Assembly: GCF_041260155.1 (NCBI RefSeq)
Contig: NC_091929.1
Coordinates: 28,270,080-28,334,079 of the forward strand
Origin: Ptychodera flava
Taxonomy: Eukaryota; Hemichordata; Enteropneusta; Ptychoderidae
Reading direction: 5' to 3'
DNA length: 64,000 bases
The notes under the pieces are model-generated. The model saw only the letters and a program-made list of their open reading frames with translations. It ran no database searches and was not told the origin of the DNA. Below are positions 11,841 through 24,851 of this stretch, in pieces. Both the position numbers and the translations under genes were made by a program. Position 1 is the stretch's first letter. Each line of letters begins with the position of its first letter.

Positions 11841-14800
11841 CTATTTGCATCCACTGTGGAGAAACTTCCAGCAAACTGTGAACAGTTAAAAAAAGGAAAG
11901 GAAACGTTACCTGTAACGCAATTTGAAGATTGAGTGGCAGTTTTTGAAAGGAGCTTGTTTCTGGTGATTTTTGCACTGTGTAGAGGACCATCACCACAAT
12001 TTGTTGCGACTGTAAAATGGATGCTAATCTCATGAAGAAATTAACCAAAGCCAACACGCATTGTTCCGCGAACATGTAGATAAAAAGTAGTGAGATAACT
12101 AAATGAAAACGTGTTCAATGCTAGCCTCCGCTAAATGATGTCTACTATCGCCGGTTGTAGGGAAGGAGCAGACACATTGAAATACATTGTAAATATTTTG
12201 TTTGGAATACCTGACATCATCCATCGCACAGATTTCACGAAATGGAATTTGCCTGTACGCATGATTTTAAACAATGGTACATGAAAAGCTAATGATGTCT
12301 GAAAATTGATCGCGGAAAATGTGCGCGTGAAATTCTTTTTTTAAGGTTGGGATGTGGCAAAGTTGCCGTTGTTGTAAAAAAGTGGTCAAGTTTCTCGCTT
12401 GCATCTCTTTTGGTTAAAATTTTAAGGTAAAATCATGTCTAACCTGCTGTCCGCATTTCTCATGTATTCCCGCTATGTCACATCTGATAATACTGCTTTT
12501 ATGACCAAAAAAACAATAATATACCAACCTAGGCAATCAATATTTTTAGGCGTTTGTAATTATAGTAAAATTTGGTAAGGCGATCGAGGAATGTTTTACC
12601 GTTTTGTTTTGTTTAATAGAATTTTTAATTTGTTTTCTTTATTTTATCATTTTCAACACCCTCGCCTAAAGATAACATAAAATGTAAATTCATCGGTTAT
12701 TTTTCAAACAAATGTTTAGCATTTGGTGAATCGAAGCGACTTTGCCTGATTAGAGGACACGTACAGTTCTTGAAATGTTGGTCGAAGGTAAAGTACAAAT
12801 AGGGGAGGAAAAAGATAGTTGAGATTTTCCTGAAAATGCGATAGGCAATATGTATCATAAGGAATCCCTATGATGGTACTGATTAACTTTGTGATCATAA
12901 TTCTCGCATGATCGTCTGATAGATAGCCTTACATCTACAAATGTAAAAGAATTACAAATGCATGGAATAACATAAATGCTCCAACAAAAACTTACGTTTC
13001 TTGGATTTAGGTAAGTTATCTTCTTCCCTGTCTTCCAGGATTTCTCGCATTTCGTCCAAGACACCCCTCTCATCAAAATCTTCCGAATCCTATGGTTGGG
13101 AGCAAATAATAAACAGAATTTATAGGTATTCATGCAGAGACGGACAGATAGACAGACATACAGACAAGCAGACAAGACTTTATGACTCAGATTAATTTCG
13201 TATTCATCAAGTCTCTAAGTCACTCAGGGAGTCTGTCAGACAGCTGTCATGGTGCGCAAAGAACAGCCATCCTGGTTGTTTCTCACAAATCGTCTAAAGT
13301 CGAACTTGTGATTTATCTTTGTGTCGTTTAGATTTTTAGGAAACCCACACATTCATACGCTTGTCATTAATGGTATGTAAAAAAAATGCTGTGAAACACC
13401 AGAGTATACCGTACAGAGATCTTTCGCCATTTGAACCTTTGTCATGATCTTCCAAATTGGTACAAAGAAAATTAATATTTCACGCTCTCGATACATTAGC
13501 GTCCATGGACGCGATAAATCCAGCGCAATTCCTCTGAATTTGGACTCTAACAGTAATGGCGCCACGACATGCCAGCACGGTATCGACAACATGGTCGTTC
13601 TGGTTTACACATTTAAAAATTCACCCAGTAACTTATTTTTCTCATGGAGGTATTCTGCATACTACCGCCATATTCTATTGTATTTCAGCCAATCGTAATA
13701 TTTGGCTGTCATTATCATTTTAATTCATTCATAACGTGGGTTTGAAACAAAAGAATTGTAGCATGGGCAAGTTATAATTAATTTGTACTTTTGTATCTTT
13801 TCTAAACTCGGAAGAAATCAAAGTATTGTCTTATTGTATTCTTTATGGGGTCGGCATCCGACATGGCCAAGATACTGTATAAATGGACACACTAACTCAC
13901 AGGACAAACTATAGAGGACCGACTCAGGCACAGGCAGACTCACATACTGATGTATCAGTGGCCGGGCCGTGAGGCGTATAGCCATGGTTCCGTTTCAATA
14001 AACAAGTTCAAGTTCTACAACATCACTCGTGGCCACTTCCAGCTTCTTCCTTATATATGAACCTTTGTAATTTTGCACCTGTTGAAGTTGTGTGGTGTCT
14101 CCCGAAACGCTACAAAGTCACTGTTTTTTCATGCCAATTCTTATAAAGCCAGTTATACTATATGTTTGGCAAAACTAAATGAAAATATCAACAATGACCC
14201 CACTGGTTTGTAAAACATGACGTTTTTTCTTGCATCATAATATATGCTAATGAGCTAAAATGTGCATGAGTATATGCTAATAGCTTGTATGCAAATGAGG
14301 CTAACAGCTGCCCTGCTAAGCCACAAAGCTTTGTAACTGATCTCCATTCGATATTCATATCTATCGGGATTTCAATTATATATTGCATCTACGACGTCGA
14401 CATCTCGATTGAAAACATTAAGAATTCAAACACTAGCTAAATTTTTACTTTTCCCTCACTCCAATAACCGTCTATTCAATATCATGATGTCGACTGAAAT
14501 CGTGGCTACTTTAAAAGCATGCATGATAACACACTTTCTATCCATCGCGAAATGTTTATTTCAGAAAATAATGCTCATGTTGACCTTTACAGTGATAATG
14601 ACAATAATGGAAGTGTACCCTAGAAAGCAATAAGAAAGTAATTCTTTGCTTGCGAATAGTACCTTTTAAATTCAAGAATTTTGTGTTTAGCGCTTCCGAT
14701 CTACGCGCGTTTTTTTTTTTACAAAGACTAATTTGATTTTGCACGTTCGAAACTGAAACCCGACTATCTGTAATTTTCAATGTACTTTTCGATAACTGTC

Positions 14801-15446
14801 CACTAAATAAAATACAAATTCTTGTTCTACTCCCGAAATAAGGTAACATTTCTACATTTTCATCACCCTGTATGAGTGTACTGGCCTGTGTTGGAATTTG
14901 AATTTTACTCAGGACTCGAAATAATGTGTAATAACAATGAATTTGTATGTTGTACCGAACAATTGTATTGGCAAGACGAAATCTGTGTACCTAAACGTCA
15001 AACATACTTCACTGAAAAATGAATGTATGTAATACTGAAAATTAGTAAATATATTTCAAAAAGTAACAACTTTTGACCACCACGAGAATTAAACCACGCT
15101 TGTTTGACTGACAAAGGTATGTCAATATTCGTGTATCGAAATATTTTCAGTTGTTACAGCGCTTTTTGATGAATGATAACTGTGTTAGGTGAAGATTTTG
15201 TCTCGATTCCAACAAGTCTGATTCATGTTGGAGCGGTATAATTCGCAACCCTTGATCTTTGTCCGCTCTCCAAAAGTAACTGCAACACTGTTCCATGCAG
15301 GAAATAACTCCAACTGCCAACTAAAGCATTTTATGTTAGATGCTGGTACTCACCATGTCTAAGTCAGCAAATCTGCCTCGATCACTGTTTACCTGGGTTA
15401 CCCAAACCAAGAGAACTGAAAAGGTGAATAGTAGAACGTACTTCAT
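11841..15446 (-). CDS. Secreted Cys-ring peptide precursor, copy 2 (intact, 73 aa)
   Basis: Exon 1 is 15354-15446 (31 codons), exon 2 is 12996-13089 (31 codons plus 1 base), exon 3 is 11841-11875. All junctions are canonical: donors GTGAGT and GTAAGT; acceptors ATAG and CACAG, the latter after a T-rich tract. Phases agree, giving 222 bp. Residues 1-21 form a signal peptide (MKYVLLFTFSVLLVW..., ending VNS). Residues 22-58 are an acidic spacer with DEMREILEDREED. KSKK (59-62) is a basic processing site, followed by LCWKFLHSGCK and stop. This is the layout of a secreted peptide-hormone precursor whose product is at the extreme C-terminus, with two Cys likely forming a ring. The Trp-Lys-Phe core recalls urotensin II and somatostatin. 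That kinship is inference; an antimicrobial role is also possible. A minus-strand TATA box lies at 15531-15538 and an inverted CCAAT just above it. Neighbours are its own paralogues. Confidence 0.75.
13442..14062. mobile_element. Retroelement-like insertion, possibly a solo LTR fossil
   Basis: Present in unit 2 only. It is bounded by an imperfect direct repeat of TGAACCTTTGT, which occurs once at the matching place in unit 1. The right part has a TATAAA-like motif, a GT-rich stretch and AATAAA shortly before the end, an order typical of an LTR. No coding part is seen. The family is not identifiable and the direct repeat is longer than usual for LTR elements, so this is a weak call. Confidence 0.3.
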
Positions 15447-15530
15447 GGTTGTAATGGCAAAGTCGTGGGATGAAGCTATATCGCACCGAAGACACTCTCA
15501 AGATTCTGAAGATAACCCGACCTTAGACTG

Positions 15531-15538
15531 TTTATATA
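15531..15538 (-). promoter_or_regulatory. TATA box of peptide gene copy 2
   Basis: TATATAAA on the minus strand, 85 bp upstream of the ATG at 15446. CCAAT on the plus strand (15552-15556), read as ATTGG by the gene, is about 14 bp further upstream and is conserved in unit 3. Confidence 0.6.
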
Positions 15539-16112
15539 GACACGTAGTAGACCAATGAGTGGCTTCCCTTTTATTCGACTTGGCCTCACCAATTATTTTC
15601 GTCACCACAACGATTTGGACAAAACTTACGTGTTTTTCATAAAAATTGACTTAATTAGGCCTAAGCGACAATATATTCGATCAATTCTGCTTGGGTTTGG
15701 GTGGTAATTTTGGTGAATGAAAAACAAGCCAGTATTTCAGATACTCCTTTTAAAAGAACTGAATGTAATCGAAAGTACCACAATGGTTCGTGTATGTCTG
15801 AATAACTATGAAAGGTGATCCTTGTACAATAATAATGAGCGATTTTCAAGACAAACTTCTTGTGAACCATTAACATCTCACGTACACCTGTCAGCGATGT
15901 CAAAATGAAACAAAAGTATACACTCGCAATTAAAATTATTTGACAAAGAGAGACGTGCTGTTCCAAATTGCACTTTGAATGTCTTTAAATACATTCGATA
16001 GAGCTAACTTTCATTACAAGTTTCCAAGGTACAAGGATTTCATATTATATCATATTGGACTTCCAAAGTTGGGCAAGAACTGTAAAAGTGTTTGATATTG
16101 AGTCAAAACCAA

Positions 16113-16219
<107 letters not shown>

Positions 16220-16362
16220 TTGATGAACCTCGGTTACATTGTCGAGTTTGGTTTCTTAGCGTAAATCTCTCCAAAACATTAGATACAAGCGCGCTAAGCT
16301 TAGCTGATAAAAGTGCAGACTTAGAATAATAACTAACTAATAAAACAAGCTAACTAGCCGAG

Positions 16363-16409
<47 letters not shown>

Positions 16410-16422
16410 ATGAATAAATAAT
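16363..16422. repeat. (AAAT)n microsatellite, unit 2
   Basis: Homologous to 6228-6259 but longer. Confidence 0.95.
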
Positions 16423-17030
16423 AATCTCAATCATCCTCATGCGTACAATTTTCTCATCTATCCGTCTTATTATCGGAAGCGTTGAAAAAAAACTATTGAA
16501 TTAAAATCTGTGCACGTAGTATGATGACAAAATAAAGAAAATCTATACTTAGCATCGAAGTCGAAACTCTGTCAAAGCATCTGGCACTCAACATCTGTTG
16601 CTCAGAGAGTGATGAAGAGCGCAACAAATGCCCCCTTGAAGTAGAGTTTAATACCCCTGTGCTTGAGAAGAGGCCGAAAAAAGGTGATAGATAAAATGGA
16701 AGGCAGACGTGTAAACAGAGTCTAAAGATATCTCGAGTCCCATTGGATAGCAGTCAAAATTTTTTGACGGAAGACCTGGTGGGTACGTATATTCCACATC
16801 TAGTAAGGTTGAAACGAGTATATATTGATATTCCCAATGTTAAGCAAGAAGCGTCATCATTTTTATATAATTCAACACATCAGTGTTTTAATAAATTGCT
16901 GACTTCCATTGTAATAGTCTTTGAAAGCAGGAATTCATGGTCCATTTAATATTGAAAGTCGACCCCTCCCCCCTAAAAGCTAGATTGATGAATTTTATGG
17001 CACACCTGTGGCAAGATCTGCAATGCTGTT

Positions 17031-17396
17031 AAGGTAGTATGCGCCTCGAAAATGAAGGACTTAAACTTTTGCTCAAACTTTCCTCAATGAATCTTTCAAC
17101 CATTCTCTTTCAAAATCAAGAACAAAAATCGGGGGTCACAGAGAAAATTTTGGTACTAGGAAAAAAAAATTACCTAAGATTTACAGATATTTGAAACTCA
17201 AAATGGCCGCCATCCCTGTGTTAACTCTATGGAGAAGAATAAAATTTTCGATTTTAGAAAAACTAAGACGGTGAAATGTTTTCTTTCACCAAGAGCTTTA
17301 AAATGAACCCCCACAAGGGGTTGATCGGAATAGAATTAATAAAGTTTGAAAGTCCGAATATCTGTCCCCGAGGCGCGATCTACCTTAGAGACCAGG
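17031..17396 (+). mobile_element. MITE family A, copy with both ends
   Basis: The most complete copy: it begins AAGGTAGTATGCGCCTCG and ends CGAGGCGCGATCTACCTT, giving 18-bp inverted ends. It lies in the spacer between units 2 and 3. The superfamily is not determined and no clear target duplication is visible. Confidence 0.85.
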
Positions 17397-18509
17397 CTTG
17401 CAAGCAGCTAACTGCTGTCAGCGGGATGAGGACAACTACAGAGAACGTTACAGGTGCTTTACAAAAATACCTCAAGAAACTAGGATTTAACTCAACCTAT
17501 TTATGACGTCATTGTGAGAAATCAAAACTAGTCTTATGTCCACCTTTTTCAATACTTTGCTGTTGGCGCTTCGGTATTTTTTCTCTTCACTTACCTATCT
17601 GCACTTCCACCGCTTTTTTCGACTCGATTCTGCCTGTGGCAAACACGAACTCAGAAGTCAAATCAATCGGTGGAATTTCTTAATACCAAAGATTACATCT
17701 GTATGTAAATAAAAACAATAACAGTCCCACCTCTTGATTTGTCCAACATATTAAACTGTGCGATATTTAGTCGTGTTTAATTAACTTTACACTTTCTCTG
17801 TATGAGTGAAATTAATTTTCGAATATAGCGACAACAAAATGAAGACATGGAATTCTCTGCTTAAAATTCAATCTTTGCCTTCCTGTAAACTGAGAGGCTT
17901 ACACGTATTCCACTCAGGGGTCTTATATATGCCGTATGTGGTAAAGCGTTGGTCAGAACACCCTCAGAGTTGTCACGCACCTCAAAACTGATTCATTTTT
18001 TTTTCGGTGGGAGTAGAGTTCATGCATTCGAAAAAGACCCCATACGTATACTTCGCTGTCGAAAATACAGAAAATTATGTTTTATCAACTTTGTACCAAA
18101 CTGAACGAATCAGCAAGGAATGTTTTACTTTGATGATATGCAGTTCTGTACAAAACAAAGTGAACATCCTGGAAATAAAAAATACAATCCTCCATTGGTG
18201 CTAACCTGCTGTAAGGGTGGCTTTCTTTGTGAACTGATAGTAAAATGAAAATGCTTCCAGAGATATAGTTGAAATTGGTTTTTCTGGCCGATTTTTGGTC
18301 TTTACTCAAGATGGAACAGTGATGTATTAAAGACCCATTACATATAATTATTGATGGATTTTCCAGCATTTTTGCTGTTTGTAAAATACAGTTTCTCGCT
18401 GTTTCGAAGCCCAAATTACAGCGAAAACCACTTAAAAATGGACGATGAAATTGCTCTAAATGTTATCCCACTTGTGTAGGCCTATAATTGCTTTGTAAAG
18501 TTGTTCCAA

Positions 18510-18722
18510 AATATTCCTCGGGGAGAGATATTTGGACTCTCAAATTTCTACAATTCTTTTCTAATCTACCACTTGTGGGGGCTCATTTTAAGTCCTTGGA
18601 GAAAGAAAAACTTTTAGTGTCTTACTTTTTCGAAAATCCAAAACTTTATTTTTCCCCATAGAGTTAACATAGGGATGGCGGCCATTTTGAATTTCAAATA
18701 TCGCAAAATGTTGGGTAATTAT
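18510..18722 (-). mobile_element. MITE family A, inverted and truncated
   Basis: Reverse-complement match to the right two-thirds of family A (CTCGGGGAGAGATATTTGGA through GCCATTTTGAATTTCAAATA). Confidence 0.7.
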
Positions 18723-19238
18723 TATTGGATAAGAAAACAAACACAATGTTAACATTATTACAAATAAAAATATTGCTTTTCCAGAAAACAAGAACGGATA
18801 AAAATGAGCTTCAGTTAATACGCTTATGTTTTCTATCTGCGTTTGTTTTCCCCCCTTGCTGGCTGCCATGGCTGGTAGGTTTTCAAAAATCCAAGGACGG
18901 TAACAAAGGACTTTCTTTAATGGCCTAATAATGCATACTGCATGCAATGAATTGTGCTTGTAAGGCTAAATACCATTTTACGACATATTTGAGGATGAAG
19001 AAGAGAAAATAAACTTCCTTTATTAATTGAACGTAAAGGAAAATGTAATAAAAAGTTTATTGCTATTGTCTTTTCCATCTGTAACTTACAAATATTGCAA
19101 CTTAGCATTGCAGGTGTAACAAAACATAGTCGAACGAAGATGTCGTCAACTTGTGTAGAATGCAATTTCAAAATACAAGAAAAACACCAGCGAAATGATA
19201 TCTAAAAAGAAAGAGTCAATGCATTTGTTGAATATAGA

Positions 19239-19244
19239 TTTATT
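19239..19244 (-). terminator. Polyadenylation signal of peptide gene copy 3
   Basis: AATAAA on the minus strand, about 460 bp past the stop, at the position homologous to copies 1 and 2. Confidence 0.45.
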
Positions 19245-19699
19245 TTTTTTTCAAAACCAGCATCACAGAAAGTTTGTGCAGTTAAAATGAAGGAAATGAA
19301 CATAACAAGCATTGAAACCAACTCATGATAATCGAAGTAGATTCAGCGCGCCCTCTCGTGTGAAGCATTGATATTTTCTAAGAGGAAGCAATGTTTAGTT
19401 AAAAAATTACATCGTGTGGTATCTTTGTCAGCGAACCTTTTAAATGCAAATGTCATGGAAATGTCATTTGTACAAACGAATATGTTTCCTACCATAAACT
19501 GCAAAAGGAAAGTTGTGCTCAAAAACCAAGATTCAAAACGAAAAAAGTACACATGTATTGTTAAAGATTGCATATCACCGCCGATGGTCCAGTGCGTGGA
19601 GGAGTAGTAGTTGTACACGGATATTTTCCAAGATATTTGGATGAAGCGTATGAATTCCGGTCGGTCGAGACTTGAATTGCTCCATCTTCTATGGTAGTA

Positions 19700-21029
19700 T
19701 TAGCAGCGCAAAAACTTCCAGCAAACTGTTGATTGTTCAAAAGAAAGAAACAACTTGAAATGCCGTATGAGGCTTGAACGGCAATCTTTCAAAGGGACTT
19801 TTAAAAGCTGTCAGGGACAAAAACATAGCAAGCTGATACTCCGGGTTTCCGAGAATATTTTTGATAAAGTAGTGAGATATTCTAAAAGAAAGCATGTCCA
19901 ATGCAAGCCTCAGGTAATAATGTCACGCCGATGTTAGTTGACTGGAAGGGGCAAACTAAATAAAAATTAAAAAAACATTGTCCCACGTGATATTTTTGTT
20001 TGAACTGCCTTACATCACACATTTCTCAACACGGCATTTGGGTTTGCGGTGATTTCATACCATGGATAAAGAAATACTAATGATGTCTGAAAATTACTGG
20101 CGAGAAAGTAATTTGGCGTGTGAAACTTCATGGAATACATATATTAAGGTTGAGATACGGCAATGTCGCCAATGCTCCAAAGTGACTTTCTGTTTCTTTT
20201 TCGAGATAGCATCTCGGGAGGTGAAACAGCTAGGCGAAAGTCTTGTCTAACCCATTGCCCAAGGTGTTATTCACACGCATTTACATATTATATTGTTTCT
20301 CGAAACGATTTTCATTGAAAATAAACCGTAAAAATACCTGACTAGGCAAAACAATATTTTGGGGGTTGTAATTCCATTAAAAGTTAGTAAGAAGCTCGAG
20401 AAACGTTTTGTCTGTTTTTATTTTGTTTAGTTTTTAGTGATTTTTAAGTTTATCTTTATTTCATCATTGTTTAAAGGTCATTACCCAAGATCAACTGAAA
20501 ATATTAATCATCAATTAGTTTTGGACCAAAGATTAAGGATCTGTGAATAAAAAATGTTTGCCTGATTAGAGCAAACACATATTGTTTGTAATGCTGGTGC
20601 AAGTAAAGAAGCAATAAGAGAAAATTAAACCGAGATTTTTCTGAAAATGCGATAAAGCAATATTTATCATTATGAATCCCTGAAATGGTACTGATTAATT
20701 TTGTGACCATAATTATCGCACCATAAACTATAAATAGCTTTACAGCTAAAAAAAGAATAACAAATGCAACAGATTGCTCGAGTATTTACTCCTAACTAGG
20801 TTTGGTTTCCTACAAAGATCACTCGGTAGCATGGTCTGGTATTTTCGTCCTACGTTAAATAGATTAAGCCTAATACTACAAGACATTCTTACGTTTCTTG
20901 GATTTAGGGACGCTCTCTTCCTTGCCAGCTTCCAGGATTTCTCTCATTTCGTCCAAGACGTCCCTCTCATCAGACTCGTCCGAATCCTATGGTTCAGAGC
21001 GAAGACTAAGCATAATTGTTGGTATTTAT

Positions 21030-21120
<91 letters not shown>

Positions 21121-22046
21121 CTTCTCACAATTCCTCGAAAGTCACAATGACTCTTTATATCTTTTTGTCTACTGGATGTTTAGGGACACTTCATATTCAT
21201 ACTACTGCCATGAATGAAATCTTAATTGAAAAAGAAAATACGGTGAATTACACTAGTGTACCAGGCGGAGATCTCTCGCCATTTGAACTTTCGTAATTTC
21301 TTCGGCTTCCGATGAAATAAAAACATGAACATACATTGGCATCATTAACATTTACCAAGGGGCGTTTCCGAGCGAGCCTTATCGAAGTGTTGAGTGGAGT
21401 TAAAAAGGTCTAATATATACTAATAAGCTATCATGTTAATGAGTTTATATGCCATATCCTTATATTCTTATATGTCAATTAGGCTAGATGCTGCCCTACT
21501 AAACCGCAAACTTTTGCGTGAAATTATATTCGACATCCATAATATCCATTGGGATTTCAATTTATATATTTAATTCTGTAACATCGAATCTTCTAGTTAA
21601 AACATTACGCTTCAAAACGCAGTCATATGTTTCCTTTTCCTTCGCTACCATAGCAATCTACTCTATGTTATGTCGACTGAGGTGGTGTAATTTGCCTTGG
21701 TAAGTTTAATGGCCTGCATGAATGACACTAGGAATAATATCACACTCACTGTACATCGCAAAAATGTGTGACTGACAAGGGAATGCTGATATTCGAGCAT
21801 CGAAATATTGTAAGTTGTTACAGGTCGATGGACAAATCATAACTAAGTGGCATATTGTCTCCTTGTCGTTTGAAAGAAACCATGCCATCTCTACTGACAC
21901 GATACTGCCTGTGCGCAGCTGCAGGTTTTCATATTAGACAAGCCGGTACTTACCACACCTAAGTCTGCGAATCTGTTTGGCATGCTGTTCACCTGGGCTA
22001 AGCAGACCAAGAGAACTGAAAAGGCGAATAGGAGAACGTATTTCAT
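19700..22046 (-). CDS. Secreted Cys-ring peptide precursor, copy 3 (intact, 70 aa)
   Basis: Exon 1 is 21954-22046, exon 2 is 20893-20986, exon 3 is 19700-19725. Donors are GTAAGT and GTAAGA; acceptors are ATAG and AACAG. Phases match copy 2, giving 213 bp. The signal peptide begins MKYVLLFAFSVLLVC and ends near VNS; MPNRFADLGV follows, then an acidic spacer with DSDESDERDVLDEMREILEA, then KSKK, LCWKFLRC and a TAA stop. The ring is shorter than in copies 1 and 2 (five residues between the Cys instead of seven) and ends at the second Cys. The N-terminal part of the mature region (LCWKFL) and the spacer core DEMREILE are unchanged despite heavy divergence of the introns, which suggests selection. 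The TATA element near 22125-22136 is degenerate. The function is unrecognised; a hormone-like or defence peptide is inferred. Confidence 0.75.
21032..21117. repeat. (GA)n microsatellite next to exon 2 of peptide gene copy 3
   Basis: A pure GA run about 45 bp upstream (gene sense) of the exon 2 acceptor, so it is CT-rich in the transcript. Units 1 and 2 have a degenerate GACA-type repeat at the same place. Confidence 0.95.
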
Positions 22047-22691
22047 GGTTGTTATGGCAAAGTCGTTTGATGTAGCTACAGCGCACCGAAGACACGTTCA
22101 AGTTCTAAAGATAAACCGACCCAAATTATAATTATGTAGACACTGCCCAGACCAATGACTAGCTACTGTTTTATATAACTTTGCATTATTGTCGACGCGT
22201 CAACGCGTTGGCGGAAACGTGGTTTTCAATAAAATTGACCTAATTAAACGATTGTATTCACTCAGTTATTCTTGGTTTTTTGGAGCTGATAATTTTAATG
22301 AATGAGGAAACATAACATTATTTCCGATGCTTTTTATTATTTATTTTTAAAAGCTCAGTGTACGCAGAAGTATAGTGCGTGTATGTTCGAATAATTATGA
22401 AAGGCGATGCTCATATAACGAGTATTTTTTTTCAAGACAATTTTATTAACATCTCACGTATACCTGTCAGCGATATAAAAATGAAACAGAAAGGTACAGA
22501 TTGATGATTAAAATTATTTGACAAAGAGTGACGAGGTGTTCCCTGCTGCAGTTCAAATGTATGTTTCGACGAAAGCCTATCTTTATAGGAAGTTCTTTTT
22601 TCACGATACAAAGCGTACATTCATATCATAATGGACTTCAAAAGATTACCAACCGCAAAGTTCTTGATATTGATATCATGTGGTCCCTCCC

Positions 22692-22694
<3 letters not shown>

Positions 22695-22761
<67 letters not shown>
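22695..22761. repeat. (CT)n microsatellite, unit 3
   Basis: Homologous in position to the CT tracts of units 1 and 2. Confidence 0.95.
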
Positions 22762-22764
<3 letters not shown>

Positions 22765-22844
22765 CTTCAATGAACATAATCGAGTTTAGGTTCGGAGCTT
22801 AAAACATATCAGGATTAAGCTTGCCAGTAATTATAGACTTAATA

Positions 22845-22845
<1 letters not shown>

Positions 22846-22931
<86 letters not shown>

Positions 22932-22934
22932 GTA

Positions 22935-22978
<44 letters not shown>

Positions 22979-22980
22979 AA
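22846..22980. repeat. (AAAT)n-(AAAG)n microsatellite, unit 3
   Basis: About 88 bp of AAAT followed by about 45 bp of AAAG; the AAAT part is the counterpart of the tracts in units 1 and 2. Confidence 0.95.
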
Positions 22981-23235
22981 AGAAATATTTAGCATTTAAG
23001 TAGAAGCTGTCATATAGATGTTATACTGCCTAGACTATCTAGTAAAAGTTTAATAGAAGAGACAAAATTTCCGGGTAGTAAACAATTGTCGTGTCAATTT
23101 ATTTACTAAAAGATAACTTAAGGACCATTTTTTTGAAATAGAAATTTCTAAAAGCCACATTCCGGCCTACTAGCGAGGACATAAGTTCTGATGAAGAGTG
23201 CCATTGCTCAGTCATGCCTTCAACCTGCTTTGCAT

Positions 23236-23270
23236 CCGTCCGTCCATCCATCCATCCGTCCGTCCGTCCG

Positions 23271-23353
<83 letters not shown>

Positions 23354-23365
23354 CTCTATCTATCC
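23236..23365. repeat. (CCGT/CCAT)n-(CTAT)n microsatellite
   Basis: Short CCGT and CCAT runs lead into about 80 bp of CTAT. It lies just outside unit 3. Confidence 0.95.
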
Positions 23366-23520
23366 GTCTGTGTGTCAATTAAGTGTTTGTTAGGAAGTTA
23401 CAATGGTGCTTAATTATTTCATTAGGCATCGACGGGATAGGAGGCTGTCGCTTTATCTTTGGATATAGTATATTGAAATTGTCACGTACAAGTGACGTCA
23501 CTTAAATATGTACACGTATT

Positions 23521-23852
23521 AAGGTAGCACTCGCCTTGAAACTCAAAGACAGAAACTTTTGCTCAAACTTGTCTCAAGGCTATTTCCAACTATTCTCTCT
23601 CGGAATCAAGAATAACAACCGGGCTCAGCAAATTTGATACTAGATAAATTACCTGAAAAGAAATTCAAAATGGCCGCCATCTCCCTTGTTAACTTTACGT
23701 GGGAAATGCAATTTTCGATTTTCACAAAAATAAACCGCTGAAGACTTTGTTTACTCAATGAGCTTCAAAATGAACTCACACAAGCGGTAGGTTAAAATAA
23801 TATTTTAAAAGTTTGAGAGTCCGAATATCTTTCCCGTAGGCGCAATTCGTGT
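23521..23852 (+). mobile_element. MITE family A, diverged copy
   Basis: Begins AAGGTAGCACTCGCCTTG and keeps the interior 'AAAATGGCCGCCATC' block; the right end is degraded. Confidence 0.7.
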
Positions 23853-24473
23853 ATTGTATGCTTGTTACGAAGACTACTGCATACGGTTTGTCTCACATCA
23901 CATGAAGATTTCGCGGAAGCCGAACGAATAAGATGCAAATGATCTTTGACAGCTATACGTTGGACAGGGCTCTTTCTCATACGTTCTCGTTTATTGTGAT
24001 ATTAAATTTTCACACAATGAGATTACACGTGTGAGTTTGACCATCTGGCAAGATTTCCAGCCATCGCAATCAATCACAGAAAGATAATATCTAATTATTT
24101 GCGACGAGAAACGATGTATCTGATGTACGGTAGCAAGTATGAGTGTGCGAGTGTTTAATGAACTCTACTCTGGGGCCGGGTCACAGTCAGAAAAATTGTA
24201 CAAAAAACTTGGCTCGGTTATTCAACCATTCCGATCGAGAATTTACTGACTTTGAATTGCGTCCGAGAACATCTGCTTCGTATATTTGGAGTTGCAATTT
24301 TAGGAGTCTCATACCGTTTTTTGTTAAACGTGAGAACGGGTTTGGTGTGGCCTTTAACAACTATTCCTGGAACATATGTAAGAAATTGCAATTCATACAG
24401 TATATTGTACCCTACTGTAAGACATCGTGTTTAGGTATAGGGCTACAGTGTGTAATAAAAAATGATGTGCCGA

Positions 24474-24674
24474 TTTTCTCCATAGAGTTAACACAGGGAT
24501 GGTGGCCATTTTGAATTTCAGTAAATCTTGGGTAATTTGCTTTTCTAGTACCAAACTTTGCACGGTGACCCTCGATTTTTATTCATGATTTTGAAAGAAA
24601 TAGTGGAAAGCGTCCTTGAGGAAAGTTTGAGCAAAAGTTTAAGGCGTTCACTTTCGAGGCGAGTAGTACCTTAA
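24474..24674 (-). mobile_element. MITE family A, inverted left-end fragment
   Basis: Reverse-complement copy of the left 200 bp of family A, ending TTTCGAGGCGAGTAGTACCTT. Confidence 0.75.
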
Positions 24675-24851
24675 ATAAGCTTAAGTGACGAATTTATATT
24701 TAAATAGATCACATACCCTACAACACTATTGTAAGATATGACAGAAAAGTTAATGATTATTGTATTGTATTGAATCCCATTCTTTGCATCCTTTATTCAT
24801 TTTCCAGTCACGGTTTCGTTCGTTTTGTTTCATTGGAGTGTCTCAGGCCGT

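Larger units (their letters stand above)
17600..23010. repeat. Direct duplication unit 3 (most diverged)
   Basis: Shares the order of anchors with units 1 and 2 but with lower identity. The left limit is approximate, near the TGTGGCAAACACGAACTC block. It retains the pre-insertion state at about 17860, where units 1 and 2 carry a family A MITE, so it split off earlier. Confidence 0.75.

Noticed and set aside
24143-24514. 123-codon plus-strand frame
   Set aside because: Its 3' part is the inverted family A MITE and the rest shows no known domain.
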